NCBI GenBank assembly: GCA_021798095.1
Contig: JAJZYL010000077.1
Span: 1-5,893, forward strand
DNA: 5,893 nt
Source: an archaeon
Lineage (GTDB): Archaea; Thermoproteota; Nitrososphaeria; Conexivisphaerales; UBA164
Direction of reading: 5' to 3'
Shown piece by piece: positions 1 through 5,308 of the stretch (its first letter is position 1; each line of letters begins with the position of its first letter). The notes beneath the pieces were generated by a model that was given only the letters and a program-made list of their open reading frames with translations, made no database searches and had not been told where the DNA came from. Position numbers and translations under genes: made by a program.

Positions 1-2
1 AA

Positions 3-395
3 GCTAGGATAAGGGATAAGATGAATGATGCTGCTTATATTTCATATATAAAGGACGATGGAAACACCAGATTGGCACAACTTGATCAGCAGAAGCTAGG
101 GAAAGGTCGAGTTTCCATATCCAAATACTCCGAAGGTTATACGCTAGATGGTGTTGATGGATCACTTGTAAAGGAAGTGCAAACGCTTTCGGGTTTGCTC
201 GAAGGTGGGTTAAGTGTAGAACTCGTTTCCAATAAGCAATCTGAGGAAAGGGGGTGGGATAGGCTCGATGGCATCAATGGATATGTGTTGCTCAATAAGA
301 TGGTCAAGTGTGCTGTTTGTGGATGGGTTAACCCACCCGATGCCAAGACGTGTAGACATTGTAACATAGAAATTAAGGCCAGCACTTCTAGATAA
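3..395 (+). CDS. Small C-terminal zinc-ribbon protein, possibly 5' partial
   Basis: I do not recognise a named family. Counting from the ATG at 21, the protein has 124 residues. Residues 1-93 are a polar alpha/beta-looking region with no known motif. Near the C-terminus is a four-cysteine zinc ribbon, C97-x2-C100-x10-C111-x2-C114, followed by a short basic tail. Such treble-clef or ribbon knuckles often bind nucleic acid or protein, but no function can be assigned. There is no signal peptide or membrane segment. The frame stays open upstream of ATG 21 to the window edge (codons from base 3), so the true start may lie outside the window; ATG 21 has only a weak purine-rich stretch before it. 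The gene converges on cofE with 26 bases between the stops. The stop codon lies inside a small stem-loop. Confidence 0.65.
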   Translation, partial: ARIRDKMNDAAYISYIKDDGNTRLAQLDQQKLGKGRVSISKYSEGYTLDGVDGSLVKEVQTLSGLLEGGLSVELVSNKQSEERGWDRLDGINGYVLLNKMVKCAVCGWVNPPDAKTCRHCNIEIKASTSR

Positions 396-401
396 GAAGT
401 G
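383..401 (+). terminator. Small stem-loop at the convergent 3' ends
   Basis: A perfect 7-bp inverted repeat (CACTTCT at 383-389, AGAAGTG at 395-401) encloses a 5-base loop and overlaps the TAA stop of the zinc-ribbon gene. On the plus strand a run of six T follows at 431-436, inside the end of cofE, where archaeal termination of the plus transcript could occur. Archaeal terminators rely mainly on T-runs, so the hairpin may be incidental or protect the 3' end. Being palindromic, it also lies in the 3' region of the cofE transcript. Confidence 0.3.
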
Positions 402-421
402 AAGGGAGGGGTGACCGCGTC

Positions 422-1189
422 TCAAACCAATTTTTTATACATTCTGGTGTATATATCTTCTTCAAAGCTTACTGAAAGGTTATAGGGCCTTCTGTGTGTT
501 TCTACTAGCTCTCCAAGTCCTCTTATTAGCACTATAGGCCTTCCTTCATTTGATTCGCCCATACTCAATTGAGCAATAGTAGCTATGTCATCCGCAATAG
601 CCCTCTTAGTTACCTTGAGTTTGTTATTAAACAGATCTTCACGACCTCTATCATCAATAATGGCGTGAATGCCTGAGCAGCCTATTGATATACCGACAGT
701 ACCCTTCCTCATGGGGTAAAGCCTGCTATCGGTTATCAGGACACCAATATATGTTCGATATTCAATGAATGCCCGCCTTCGAATTGACTCTGACATTTCG
801 CTCGGGGATATTGGATATATTATTACTTCGTTTCTTTCAACATTAGATCTATCAAGGCCGCCGTTAGGAGCCAGTAGTCCATTGTTTACTGCCATCAAGA
901 AGCCGGGCATTGAAGAGTAAACCACATCGCTTTCTCTTATTACAAGCTCCGCCATTTTTGCATCAACGTTTGCCTTATCAGCTATTTCGATCGAATCAGC
1001 AAGAGGTATTACATCATTAATGTTATATTTTCTACCTGTAGACATCGAGGAATACTTTCCTGATAGTACAAGTATATCACCATCCCGAAGGGTGACACTA
1101 ACTTTCTTCAAGAATAACTTGATGTTATCCCATATACTGAATGGATGATCCATCCTTTCCATATTAGAATATATGACGCTATATTTCAT
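422..1189 (-). CDS. cofE: Coenzyme F420-0:L-glutamate ligase (CofE)
   Basis: CofE adds L-glutamate residues to F420-0 using GTP, forming the gamma-glutamyl tail of the deazaflavin cofactor F420. The protein is 255 residues, close to the usual archaeal length of about 250. Family signatures are present in order: the DILVLSGK strand near residues 38-45, NDVIPLADSIEIADK at 58-72, the hallmark GLLAPNGGLDRSN at 104-116, TDS at 153-155 followed by PMRKGTVGISIG at 159-170, and the closing block with AIADDIATIAQLSMGE and PIVLIRG at 218-224. The metal- and nucleotide-site residues N109, D113 and D154 lie in these blocks. It is the last gene of the FEN-1 operon and its ATG overlaps the DUF371 stop by 11 bases, indicating translational coupling. 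An internal ATG ten codons in is a less likely start. Substrate specificity beyond F420 is inferred from the family. Confidence 0.93.
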   Translation of the reverse strand: MKYSVIYSNMERMDHPFSIWDNIKLFLKKVSVTLRDGDILVLSGKYSSMSTGRKYNINDVIPLADSIEIADKANVDAKMAELVIRESDVVYSSMPGFLMAVNNGLLAPNGGLDRSNVERNEVIIYPISPSEMSESIRRRAFIEYRTYIGVLITDSRLYPMRKGTVGISIGCSGIHAIIDDRGREDLFNNKLKVTKRAIADDIATIAQLSMGESNEGRPIVLIRGLGELVETHRRPYNLSVSFEEDIYTRMYKKLV

Positions 1190-1595
1190 ATTCTATCATC
1201 AACACGCCGGGCGCTCCAGTCTTTAAGGATGAAATCATTTCCCTGGGGATATCAACCGCTGCAGCAGAGCTCCTGATTGCCATAGTCCTCGATGATATAA
1301 ACTCACTTTTCCGAACTACCAACTCATAACCATCTGTAAGCTGAAGCCTACTGGAGCCATAGGCAATAAACTTAAATGATGTATCTCCCGTTATAAGGGT
1401 GAGATTTAGGGTGTGACTGGCCCTTATTGCCTTTTTGAATGCCAAACTAAGGGTAGCACAACCCTTATCCGCATTGATTCCTATTATACAATTTCCATTT
1501 TTGGTTAACCAACCAGCCCTAGTTATTTCTAACGTAGTTGAGTGAGTTGCAGATATATTTTTATTACCGGTAAAGTGAACCTCTTCTATCATCAT
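1179..1595 (-). CDS. DUF371 family conserved archaeal protein
   Basis: This matches the archaeal DUF371 family, which has no known biochemical function as far as I know. With the start at 1595 it is 138 residues. Recognisable blocks are GNKNISATHSTTLEIT (10-25), NCIIGI followed by NADKG (35-45), and the C-terminal VRKSEFISSRTMAIRSSAAA (94-113) followed by VDIPREMI. No membrane segment or signal peptide is visible. I chose the ATG at 1595 because it overlaps the PCMT stop in a classic ATGA arrangement and gives the expected family N-terminus. A longer reading from an ATG at 1628 would add 11 unrelated residues and overlap PCMT by 37 bases. A second ATG follows directly at 1592. The position between pcm and cofE in an overlapping operon suggests co-expression with them, but a shared pathway is only inference. 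Confidence 0.85.
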   Translation of the reverse strand: MMIEEVHFTGNKNISATHSTTLEITRAGWLTKNGNCIIGINADKGCATLSLAFKKAIRASHTLNLTLITGDTSFKFIAYGSSRLQLTDGYELVVRKSEFISSRTMAIRSSAAAVDIPREMISSLKTGAPGVLMIEYEI

Positions 1596-2230
1596 TCGAC
1601 CCCGCTCTTGATGGGTACAAATGTACACGCGCCAAGTTCTTCCTTTGTCCCTCTTCTTATTCTAGTTAGCATTTGGTACCCAACATTCCCTAATGGAGCC
1701 ATCAACGATCCGGTCTCCTTAATCTGCTTAAATAATACTTCGGGGATAGCTTTAATAGAACCCGCAAAGACTATTACATCATATATGGGGTCTGCTGCGT
1801 TAGGAGGATAGCCCAGTAGGCCGTCACCATATATAACTCTCACCCTATCAAAAATTAAAAGGTTTTTGACTGCAAATAGGTATAGATCATAATTTCTTTC
1901 TAAAGTTATTGTTGTGCCTTTATCCGCTAATTTTGATATTAGGGCGGCGCTGTATCCGCTACCTGTTCCTATTTCCAAGACTGTATCTTCCCTATTTAAA
2001 TTCATATTTTCGAGCATTATAGCCACCATATGTGGTGCTGAGATCGTCTGACCAGTTTTTCCTAATGGTAGTGGTCTATCCTGATAGCTAAATTTAGCCA
2101 TATCGGGCCATATGAAATTCCTCCTATCTACACTTCTAAAGGCATCGATTATACTAGGTGTCCTTAACACTCCAATGTGTACCAATGCATCAACGAGTTC
2201 ATCATTAGAGCCAGCTGTCAAGCGAATCAC
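1592..2230 (-). CDS. pcm: Protein-L-isoaspartate O-methyltransferase
   Basis: PCMT transfers a methyl group from S-adenosylmethionine to abnormal L-isoaspartyl residues in aged proteins, starting their repair; it acts in the cytoplasm. At 212 residues it has the normal length. The family-diagnostic block DRPLPLGKTGQTISAPHMVA (51-70) contains the catalytic-site Ser64. The SAM-binding motif I, VLEIGTGSGYSAAL, is at 84-97. Further Rossmann signatures are GDGLLGYPP (135-143), YDVIVFAG (150-157) and GSLMAPLG (174-181). The start is a GTG at 2230, lying 26 bases inside the end of the FEN-1 gene. It gives about ten residues before the conserved helix ELVDALVHIGVL, as usual for the family; a TTG three codons later is possible. 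No strong Shine-Dalgarno is seen, only AAGG further upstream, so coupling to FEN-1 translation is likely. Confidence 0.95.
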   Translation of the reverse strand: MIRLTAGSNDELVDALVHIGVLRTPSIIDAFRSVDRRNFIWPDMAKFSYQDRPLPLGKTGQTISAPHMVAIMLENMNLNREDTVLEIGTGSGYSAALISKLADKGTTITLERNYDLYLFAVKNLLIFDRVRVIYGDGLLGYPPNAADPIYDVIVFAGSIKAIPEVLFKQIKETGSLMAPLGNVGYQMLTRIRRGTKEELGACTFVPIKSGVE

Positions 2231-3224
2231 TAGAGATGGCCTTTTTATTGTTAATTCTATTTAATGCAATTTCAATTCGTTCTCTGGAGAAATTCCGTTC
2301 ATAACAAAGAAATTCTAGCAAACCTTTTTTATCAGGCTCCAGCAACTGTGGCTCTCTTTCAAAACGCGCGGTTGGCATATCAAAGAATATAGATCTAATA
2401 TCATCTATATCAACTAACTGTAGATCTATCCCCTTGATTGCTTCTATTCTGCCATTATCCTTTATCAATTTTAGTGCCCGCTTAGGACCAATACCTTCAA
2501 TGCCTGGATTAAAATCCGTACCCATCAATATACAAAGATCTACGAGTTGCTCTCTGGAAATATTTAGATCTTCTAACAAATCCTTTAATTGAATTAATTC
2601 GGGTGACACTTCCACATAAAAATCCCTGTTTGGCACCTTCCTCCTTCCACTTATCGCTAAATTCCTTATCAACCTAGGAGAACCGAACAATAATGAGTCA
2701 TAATCTTGAGAAACTGACCCCCAACACACGCCCCTCTGAGCCATTTGCGCTGCTTGGGCCTCCCCTTCAGATGGAGCCTGTATCCACGGCACACCCATCA
2801 ACGTAAGTAATTTTTTTACATCTTCTATCATATAATTCTGGAGGGTGGTAGCTTGGATTGAATATTTTTTCATGTTTTGAAGGTCATTAGCAAGTTTGGC
2901 CTTTTCATATGAAGCCTTGGCCTTTGCCTTTTCATTTCTCCTATCTGTTATTTCCCTTGCTTTAAGTTCGGGTGGTTTACCATCTAATACATACAGAGGC
3001 TCTATCCCACTTTCTAACATTTTTACAGTTCGATAGAAGATACCACTTATATGGCTGGTTATCCGGCCTTGGCTATCCATCAGAGGTGTTCCATCCGCGC
3101 TCCGTACTATCGTTATGAATTGATAAAGCATATTATAAGCATCTATCGCTAGCCTTTTACCGGTTAGCTCTTTAAAATTAATTTTCTTTTTTACATTGAT
3201 TAAAGGAGAAAGATTTACACCCAT
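2205..3224 (-). CDS. fen: Flap endonuclease 1 (FEN-1)
   Basis: FEN-1 removes 5' flaps during Okazaki-fragment maturation and long-patch repair. The 339-residue length and the N-terminus MGVNLSPLI are typical of archaeal FEN-1. All seven metal-coordinating acidic residues are visible: D28 and D81 in the N (XPG-N) domain, and E153, E155, D174, D176 and D237 in the I domain. A helix-hairpin-helix-type DNA-binding segment follows (GIEGIGPKRALKLI, 241-254). The basic, charged stretch at about 86-125 corresponds to the helical clamp or arch. The C-terminus ends SLDSWL, recalling the PCNA-interacting box QxxLDxWF, but with the leading Gln and the final Phe replaced. It is the first gene of a four-gene overlapping operon and is divergent from the PolD small-subunit gene, its functional neighbour in lagging-strand synthesis. 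The promoter position implies a leaderless mRNA. Confidence 0.97.
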   Translation of the reverse strand: MGVNLSPLINVKKKINFKELTGKRLAIDAYNMLYQFITIVRSADGTPLMDSQGRITSHISGIFYRTVKMLESGIEPLYVLDGKPPELKAREITDRRNEKAKAKASYEKAKLANDLQNMKKYSIQATTLQNYMIEDVKKLLTLMGVPWIQAPSEGEAQAAQMAQRGVCWGSVSQDYDSLLFGSPRLIRNLAISGRRKVPNRDFYVEVSPELIQLKDLLEDLNISREQLVDLCILMGTDFNPGIEGIGPKRALKLIKDNGRIEAIKGIDLQLVDIDDIRSIFFDMPTARFEREPQLLEPDKKGLLEFLCYERNFSRERIEIALNRINNKKAISSDSLDSWL

Positions 3225-3247
3225 AAATTGGGTATAACTAAACGGTA

Positions 3248-3255
3248 TTATATAA
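3248..3255 (-). promoter_or_regulatory. TATA box of the fen-pcm-DUF371-cofE operon
   Basis: On the minus strand the sequence TTATATAA, preceded by an A/purine-rich AAAACAAG that could serve as the BRE, is centred about 27 bases before the A of the FEN-1 ATG. Archaeal transcription usually starts about 25-27 bases downstream of the TATA centre, so the transcript would begin at or one base before the start codon. No Shine-Dalgarno motif lies between box and ATG, which agrees with a leaderless mRNA. Confidence 0.65.
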
Positions 3256-3468
3256 CTTGTTTTGAATGCAGTTACCTGATTTGCAGATGTTATAGGAAAT
3301 CTAATTAAGAGTTTGGATTAGAAAATGCTTTTTATCAGGCTAGGGATAATGGGTTATAGTTGAGATAAAACAAGGGGCGGGAATGGAATCAAGATGTGAC
3401 GAAGTGTGGTAGTTGACTAAGGTGGGAATGTTGTTTATTAAATATTTCGTGTGCGAGCCAATATACTG

Positions 3469-3476
3469 TATTTAAT
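3469..3476 (+). promoter_or_regulatory. Candidate TATA box for dp1
   Basis: The sequence TATTTAAT is centred about 51 bases before the dp1 ATG, which would give a start site near 3498 and a leader of about 25 bases. A second AT-rich element, TTATTAAATATTT at 3435-3447, would place the start near 3467. I cannot choose between them from sequence alone. No Shine-Dalgarno motif precedes the ATG. Confidence 0.3.
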
Positions 3477-3519
3477 TCTGGTAGTTTGATAGTTCCAATG
3501 AATTAATGGTTAGATAAAC

Positions 3520-3533
3520 CTATATGCATATAG
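3520..3533. repeat. 14-bp perfect palindrome across the dp1 start codon
   Basis: CTATATGCATATAG is a perfect 14-bp palindrome that includes the dp1 ATG (3524-3526). It could be a dimeric regulator site or a small structure at the translation start. AT-rich palindromes of this size can also arise by chance, so the role is unproven. Confidence 0.4.
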
Positions 3534-4888
3534 CATTATATCGTTGTGTCTTGTTAACCCCTAATAGCAATAATGACCAGAAACTCGAGAGTTTAATAAA
3601 ACTTGTTACAAATGAAGGATACCAATTGCACCCCGAGGTTCTGAACGCAATTACAATCAAGAAGCTGAGCTTGGAAGAGGTGTATGCCGCAATCAGATCA
3701 GAGATAAGGCGTAGGAGATTGTTGAAGATTAATTCATTAAACATAATGCTTAAGGATCTTAGTTTAGAAAATGTGAGTGTCATTAAAAAAAGTGGGGTGA
3801 TCGCGTTTACGATAGTTAATATGTCATCAGAACATGCAGAGCCTATAACTCCTTCACAGTTAGGATATTTGTTCAGAGACAGGTATCATAAATTTTTTAA
3901 TATTTGGCAAGAAAGGATGACGAAAGTACAGTTGTATAAATTGAACGCCGTGAGTAGTAAATTCAAAGGTGAAAGGACTGTCATTGGTTTGATAGCTTCT
4001 AAGAAGGGTGGCTTTATAATATTAGAAGATTTGAACGATTTTGTCAGGATAAGTGTAAGAGATAGAAATATGTATTCGGAACTTATTCCTGGCACATTCA
4101 TATCATGTAAGGTTATTAACGAAGGTGATGTAGTAATGGTTGGGTTTGAGGATCTTGATATACCTGATCATCAATCCAAACAAATATCATACGATATTAC
4201 CATAGCTTTCCTAAGTGACCTGCTTCTGGGTAACAAGAAAACAGATGTAGACAAACTAATTGGTGCGTTTCGTAAACTTGATCGGATCGGTGTGTCAGCG
4301 GTTATTATAGGCGGTAATATAATTGATAGAAATTCTTTGATAAAAGGTGGATTTACAAGCGCCGATGGCTATTTGGTATTAAAGGATTTAATTAAGCTCC
4401 TTCCAACCAATGTTATCAAAATATTGATACCTGGAGAGCTTGATGCACAAAGGCTCTCACTCCCACAACCACCTATTGGGGATAAGGTACTAGGAGAAAT
4501 TTCTTCATTGGAGGGTGTGCATTCAATGGGTAATCCGTCGATGGTAAATATAAATGGTTTTAACTTGCTTCTATATCATGGTCAAGGCATTTCCGATATT
4601 GTACATTATACGAAAATAAGGAATGCTGCTCTTTTGGCTAGAAAAATGCTTAAGGTTAGACACTTAGCTCCAGTATATGGAGGTCATACACCAATACTAA
4701 GTACAGCTCATGACGGTTTGGTTATTGAGAAGACACCAGATGTGTTTCTTGTGGGGCATGCAGGGATAGCCAGTGATACGCTTTATAGGAATACTCTATT
4801 AGTAACTGCTCCCATGTGGAATACTGATGAGGGGGCGGCGGCCATAATTAATTTAAATGGATATACTGTGAGTTGGATAAAATCCTGA
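3524..4888 (+). CDS. dp1: PolD small subunit (DP1) with degenerate phosphoesterase site
   Basis: DP1 is the small subunit of archaeal D-family replicative polymerase, with an OB fold and a calcineurin-like phosphoesterase domain that gives 3'-5' proofreading in active homologues. This 454-residue protein has a helical N-terminal region (about 10-75), an OB fold (about 150-212) and the phosphoesterase domain (about 224-450). Family markers are clear: PQPPIGD (314-320), MGNPSMVNINGFNLLLYHGQ (335-354), and MLKVRHLAPVYGGHTP (375-390). The catalytic motifs are eroded. The expected D-x-H is D232-L-L234, GD is G264-N265, GNHD is G304-E-L-D307, and GHxH is G411-H-A-G414. Only D232, H352 of the YHG motif and H412 remain. 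It is therefore probably structural, like eukaryotic polymerase B-subunits. The C-terminus is short and lacks a PCNA box. An in-frame TAA at 3515 fixes ATG 3524 as the first start. It is divergent from the FEN-1 gene. Confidence 0.92.
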   Translation: MHIALYRCVLLTPNSNNDQKLESLIKLVTNEGYQLHPEVLNAITIKKLSLEEVYAAIRSEIRRRRLLKINSLNIMLKDLSLENVSVIKKSGVIAFTIVNMSSEHAEPITPSQLGYLFRDRYHKFFNIWQERMTKVQLYKLNAVSSKFKGERTVIGLIASKKGGFIILEDLNDFVRISVRDRNMYSELIPGTFISCKVINEGDVVMVGFEDLDIPDHQSKQISYDITIAFLSDLLLGNKKTDVDKLIGAFRKLDRIGVSAVIIGGNIIDRNSLIKGGFTSADGYLVLKDLIKLLPTNVIKILIPGELDAQRLSLPQPPIGDKVLGEISSLEGVHSMGNPSMVNINGFNLLLYHGQGISDIVHYTKIRNAALLARKMLKVRHLAPVYGGHTPILSTAHDGLVIEKTPDVFLVGHAGIASDTLYRNTLLVTAPMWNTDEGAAAIINLNGYTVSWIKS

Positions 4889-4891
4889 TGC

Positions 4892-4900
4892 TTAAATATA
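4892..4900 (+). promoter_or_regulatory. TATA box of tRNA-Leu
   Basis: TTAAATATA lies in the 37-base gap between the dp1 stop and the tRNA, centred about 30 bases before the first tRNA base. This predicts transcription starting near 4922 with a very short 5' leader for RNase P to remove. The tRNA thus appears to be transcribed independently of dp1. Confidence 0.6.
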
Positions 4901-4925
4901 ACTGTGTCCGGCGATAGATCTGGAA

Positions 4926-5010
4926 GCGGGGGTCGCCCAGCTTGGCCAAAGGCGCGAGGCTCAGGACCTCGTCCCGTTGGGGTTCGTGGGTTCAAATCCC
5001 ACCCCCCGCA
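4926..5010 (+). tRNA. tRNA-Leu, anticodon CAG
   Basis: An 85-base class II tRNA can be folded completely. The acceptor stem GCGGGGG (4926-4932) pairs perfectly with CCCCCGC (5003-5009), with discriminator A5010. The D stem is GCC/GGC (4935-4937 with 4951-4953). The anticodon stem CGAGG/CCTCG (4955-4959, 4967-4971) holds loop CTCAGGA with anticodon CAG at 4962-4964, reading Leu codon CUG. A long variable arm (4972-4985) contains CCC-GTT-GGG. The T stem GTGGG/CCCAC frames loop TTCAAAT. The long variable arm and discriminator A agree with leucine identity. There is no intron and no encoded CCA, so the 3' end must be added by the CCA-adding enzyme. Confidence 0.97.
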
Positions 5011-5071
5011 CTAAATCTTTCATATGTAAATCAGTCCTTTAAAAGCATAGTATTGAATAGTAACATTATTT

Positions 5072-5106
5072 CCGTCTAGGAATTATATCATTCCACATCA
5101 AGACGG
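5072..5106. terminator. Two-part stem-loop beside the GC island
   Basis: An outer 6-bp helix (CCGTCT 5072-5077 with AGACGG 5101-5106) and an inner 5-bp helix (GGAAT 5079-5083 with ATTCC 5090-5094) form an 11-bp interrupted stem with a 6-base loop and a 1/6 internal loop. It sits at the 3' side of the minus-strand GC island and covers the stop of the short minus-strand frame there, so it could end or stabilise such a transcript. No T-run follows directly on the minus strand. Confidence 0.35.
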
Positions 5107-5245
5107 GGGGGTTCCCTGGTGATGACTATTTCCCTTGCTGGTTTGCCGATCAGCTGGAAACTCGTTTCTACTTCGATATTAGGTGGCGTCTGTCTGATAC
5201 TCCGCCAGTGTGCATCTCCATTGGTAGGGATCAGGAATATTCACC
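5088..5245 (-). other. Isolated GC-rich island: candidate small RNA or small peptide gene
   Basis: Bases 5101-5250 are 50% GC by direct count, whereas 5011-5070 and 5251-5310 are only 22-23% GC; such islands in AT-rich gaps usually mark genes. On the minus strand a stop-free frame of 50 codons runs from 5240 to a TGA at 5088. Its peptide looks natural (it contains IEVETSFQLIGKPAREIVIT) and 33 of 50 codons begin with a purine. It has no ATG, GTG or TTG near its beginning and follows directly after a TGA, so it may be a decayed fragment, a frameshifted gene or a chance reading of an ncRNA. A GTG at 5244 opens a different frame of 21 codons. On the plus strand a 56-codon frame (ATG 5122 to 5292) is also open, but only half of its codons begin with a purine. 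I do not recognise the peptide or an RNA family. Confidence 0.4.
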
Positions 5246-5260
5246 CATATAATGGCGCTT

Positions 5261-5270
5261 TAATATATAA
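5261..5270 (-). promoter_or_regulatory. Candidate TATA box driving the GC island
   Basis: On the minus strand the sequence reads TTATATATTA, centred near 5266. A start 26 bases downstream falls at about 5240, exactly at the edge of the GC island and next to the GTG at 5244. The region is very AT-rich, so a chance match is possible; the spacing is the main argument. Confidence 0.35.
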
Positions 5271-5308
5271 TTATTGTCTATCGATTTTTTAACATGGATT
5301 TATAGTTA

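Larger units (their letters stand above)
3225..3523. other. Divergent fen/dp1 intergenic region with G-rich patch
   Basis: This stretch of about 300 bases separates the two divergent replication genes. Its left end carries the FEN-1 TATA box. The segment at about 3371-3430 is distinctly G-rich on the plus strand (by count 25 G against 5 C in 60 bases, about 46-50% GC), while its flanks are near 30% GC. G-tracts lie at 3343-3345, 3351-3353, 3374-3377 and 3379-3381. AT-rich candidate TATA elements for dp1 lie at about 3435-3447 and 3469-3476. I see no open reading frame of useful length, no tRNA and no convincing C/D box RNA. Confidence 0.5.

Noticed and set aside
411..482. Shine-Dalgarno-like GGGAGGGGTGA followed by a short GTG frame on the plus strand.
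   Set aside because: The GTG is inside the purine-rich motif, the frame is only about 23 codons, and it runs antisense into cofE.
1542..1811. 89-codon plus-strand frame over the pcm/DUF371 junction.
   Set aside because: It lies opposite two confident overlapping genes with clear family motifs and has no recognisable features.
3498..3517. Two tiny upstream frames (ATG AAT TAA and ATG GTT AGA TAA) joined by TAATG before dp1.
   Set aside because: Frames of two and three codons are expected by chance in AT-rich leader sequence, and nothing else supports translation there.
4783..4995. 70-codon minus-strand frame antisense to the dp1 end and the tRNA.
   Set aside because: It overlaps a complete tRNA and the end of a confident gene; the proline- and arginine-rich reading is antisense tRNA.
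5119..5197. Possible C/D box guide RNA on the plus strand (GTGATGA at 5119-5125, CTGA at 5194-5197).
   Set aside because: The boxes are about 79 bases apart, longer than usual archaeal C/D RNAs. No matching terminal stem flanks them and no clear C'/D' pair lies between.
5122..5292. 56-codon plus-strand frame starting with ATG in the GC island.
   Set aside because: Its composition is less coding-like than the opposite minus-strand frame (half of its codons begin with a purine, against two thirds), and it reads as a hydrophobic antisense shadow. It is kept only as part of the island finding.
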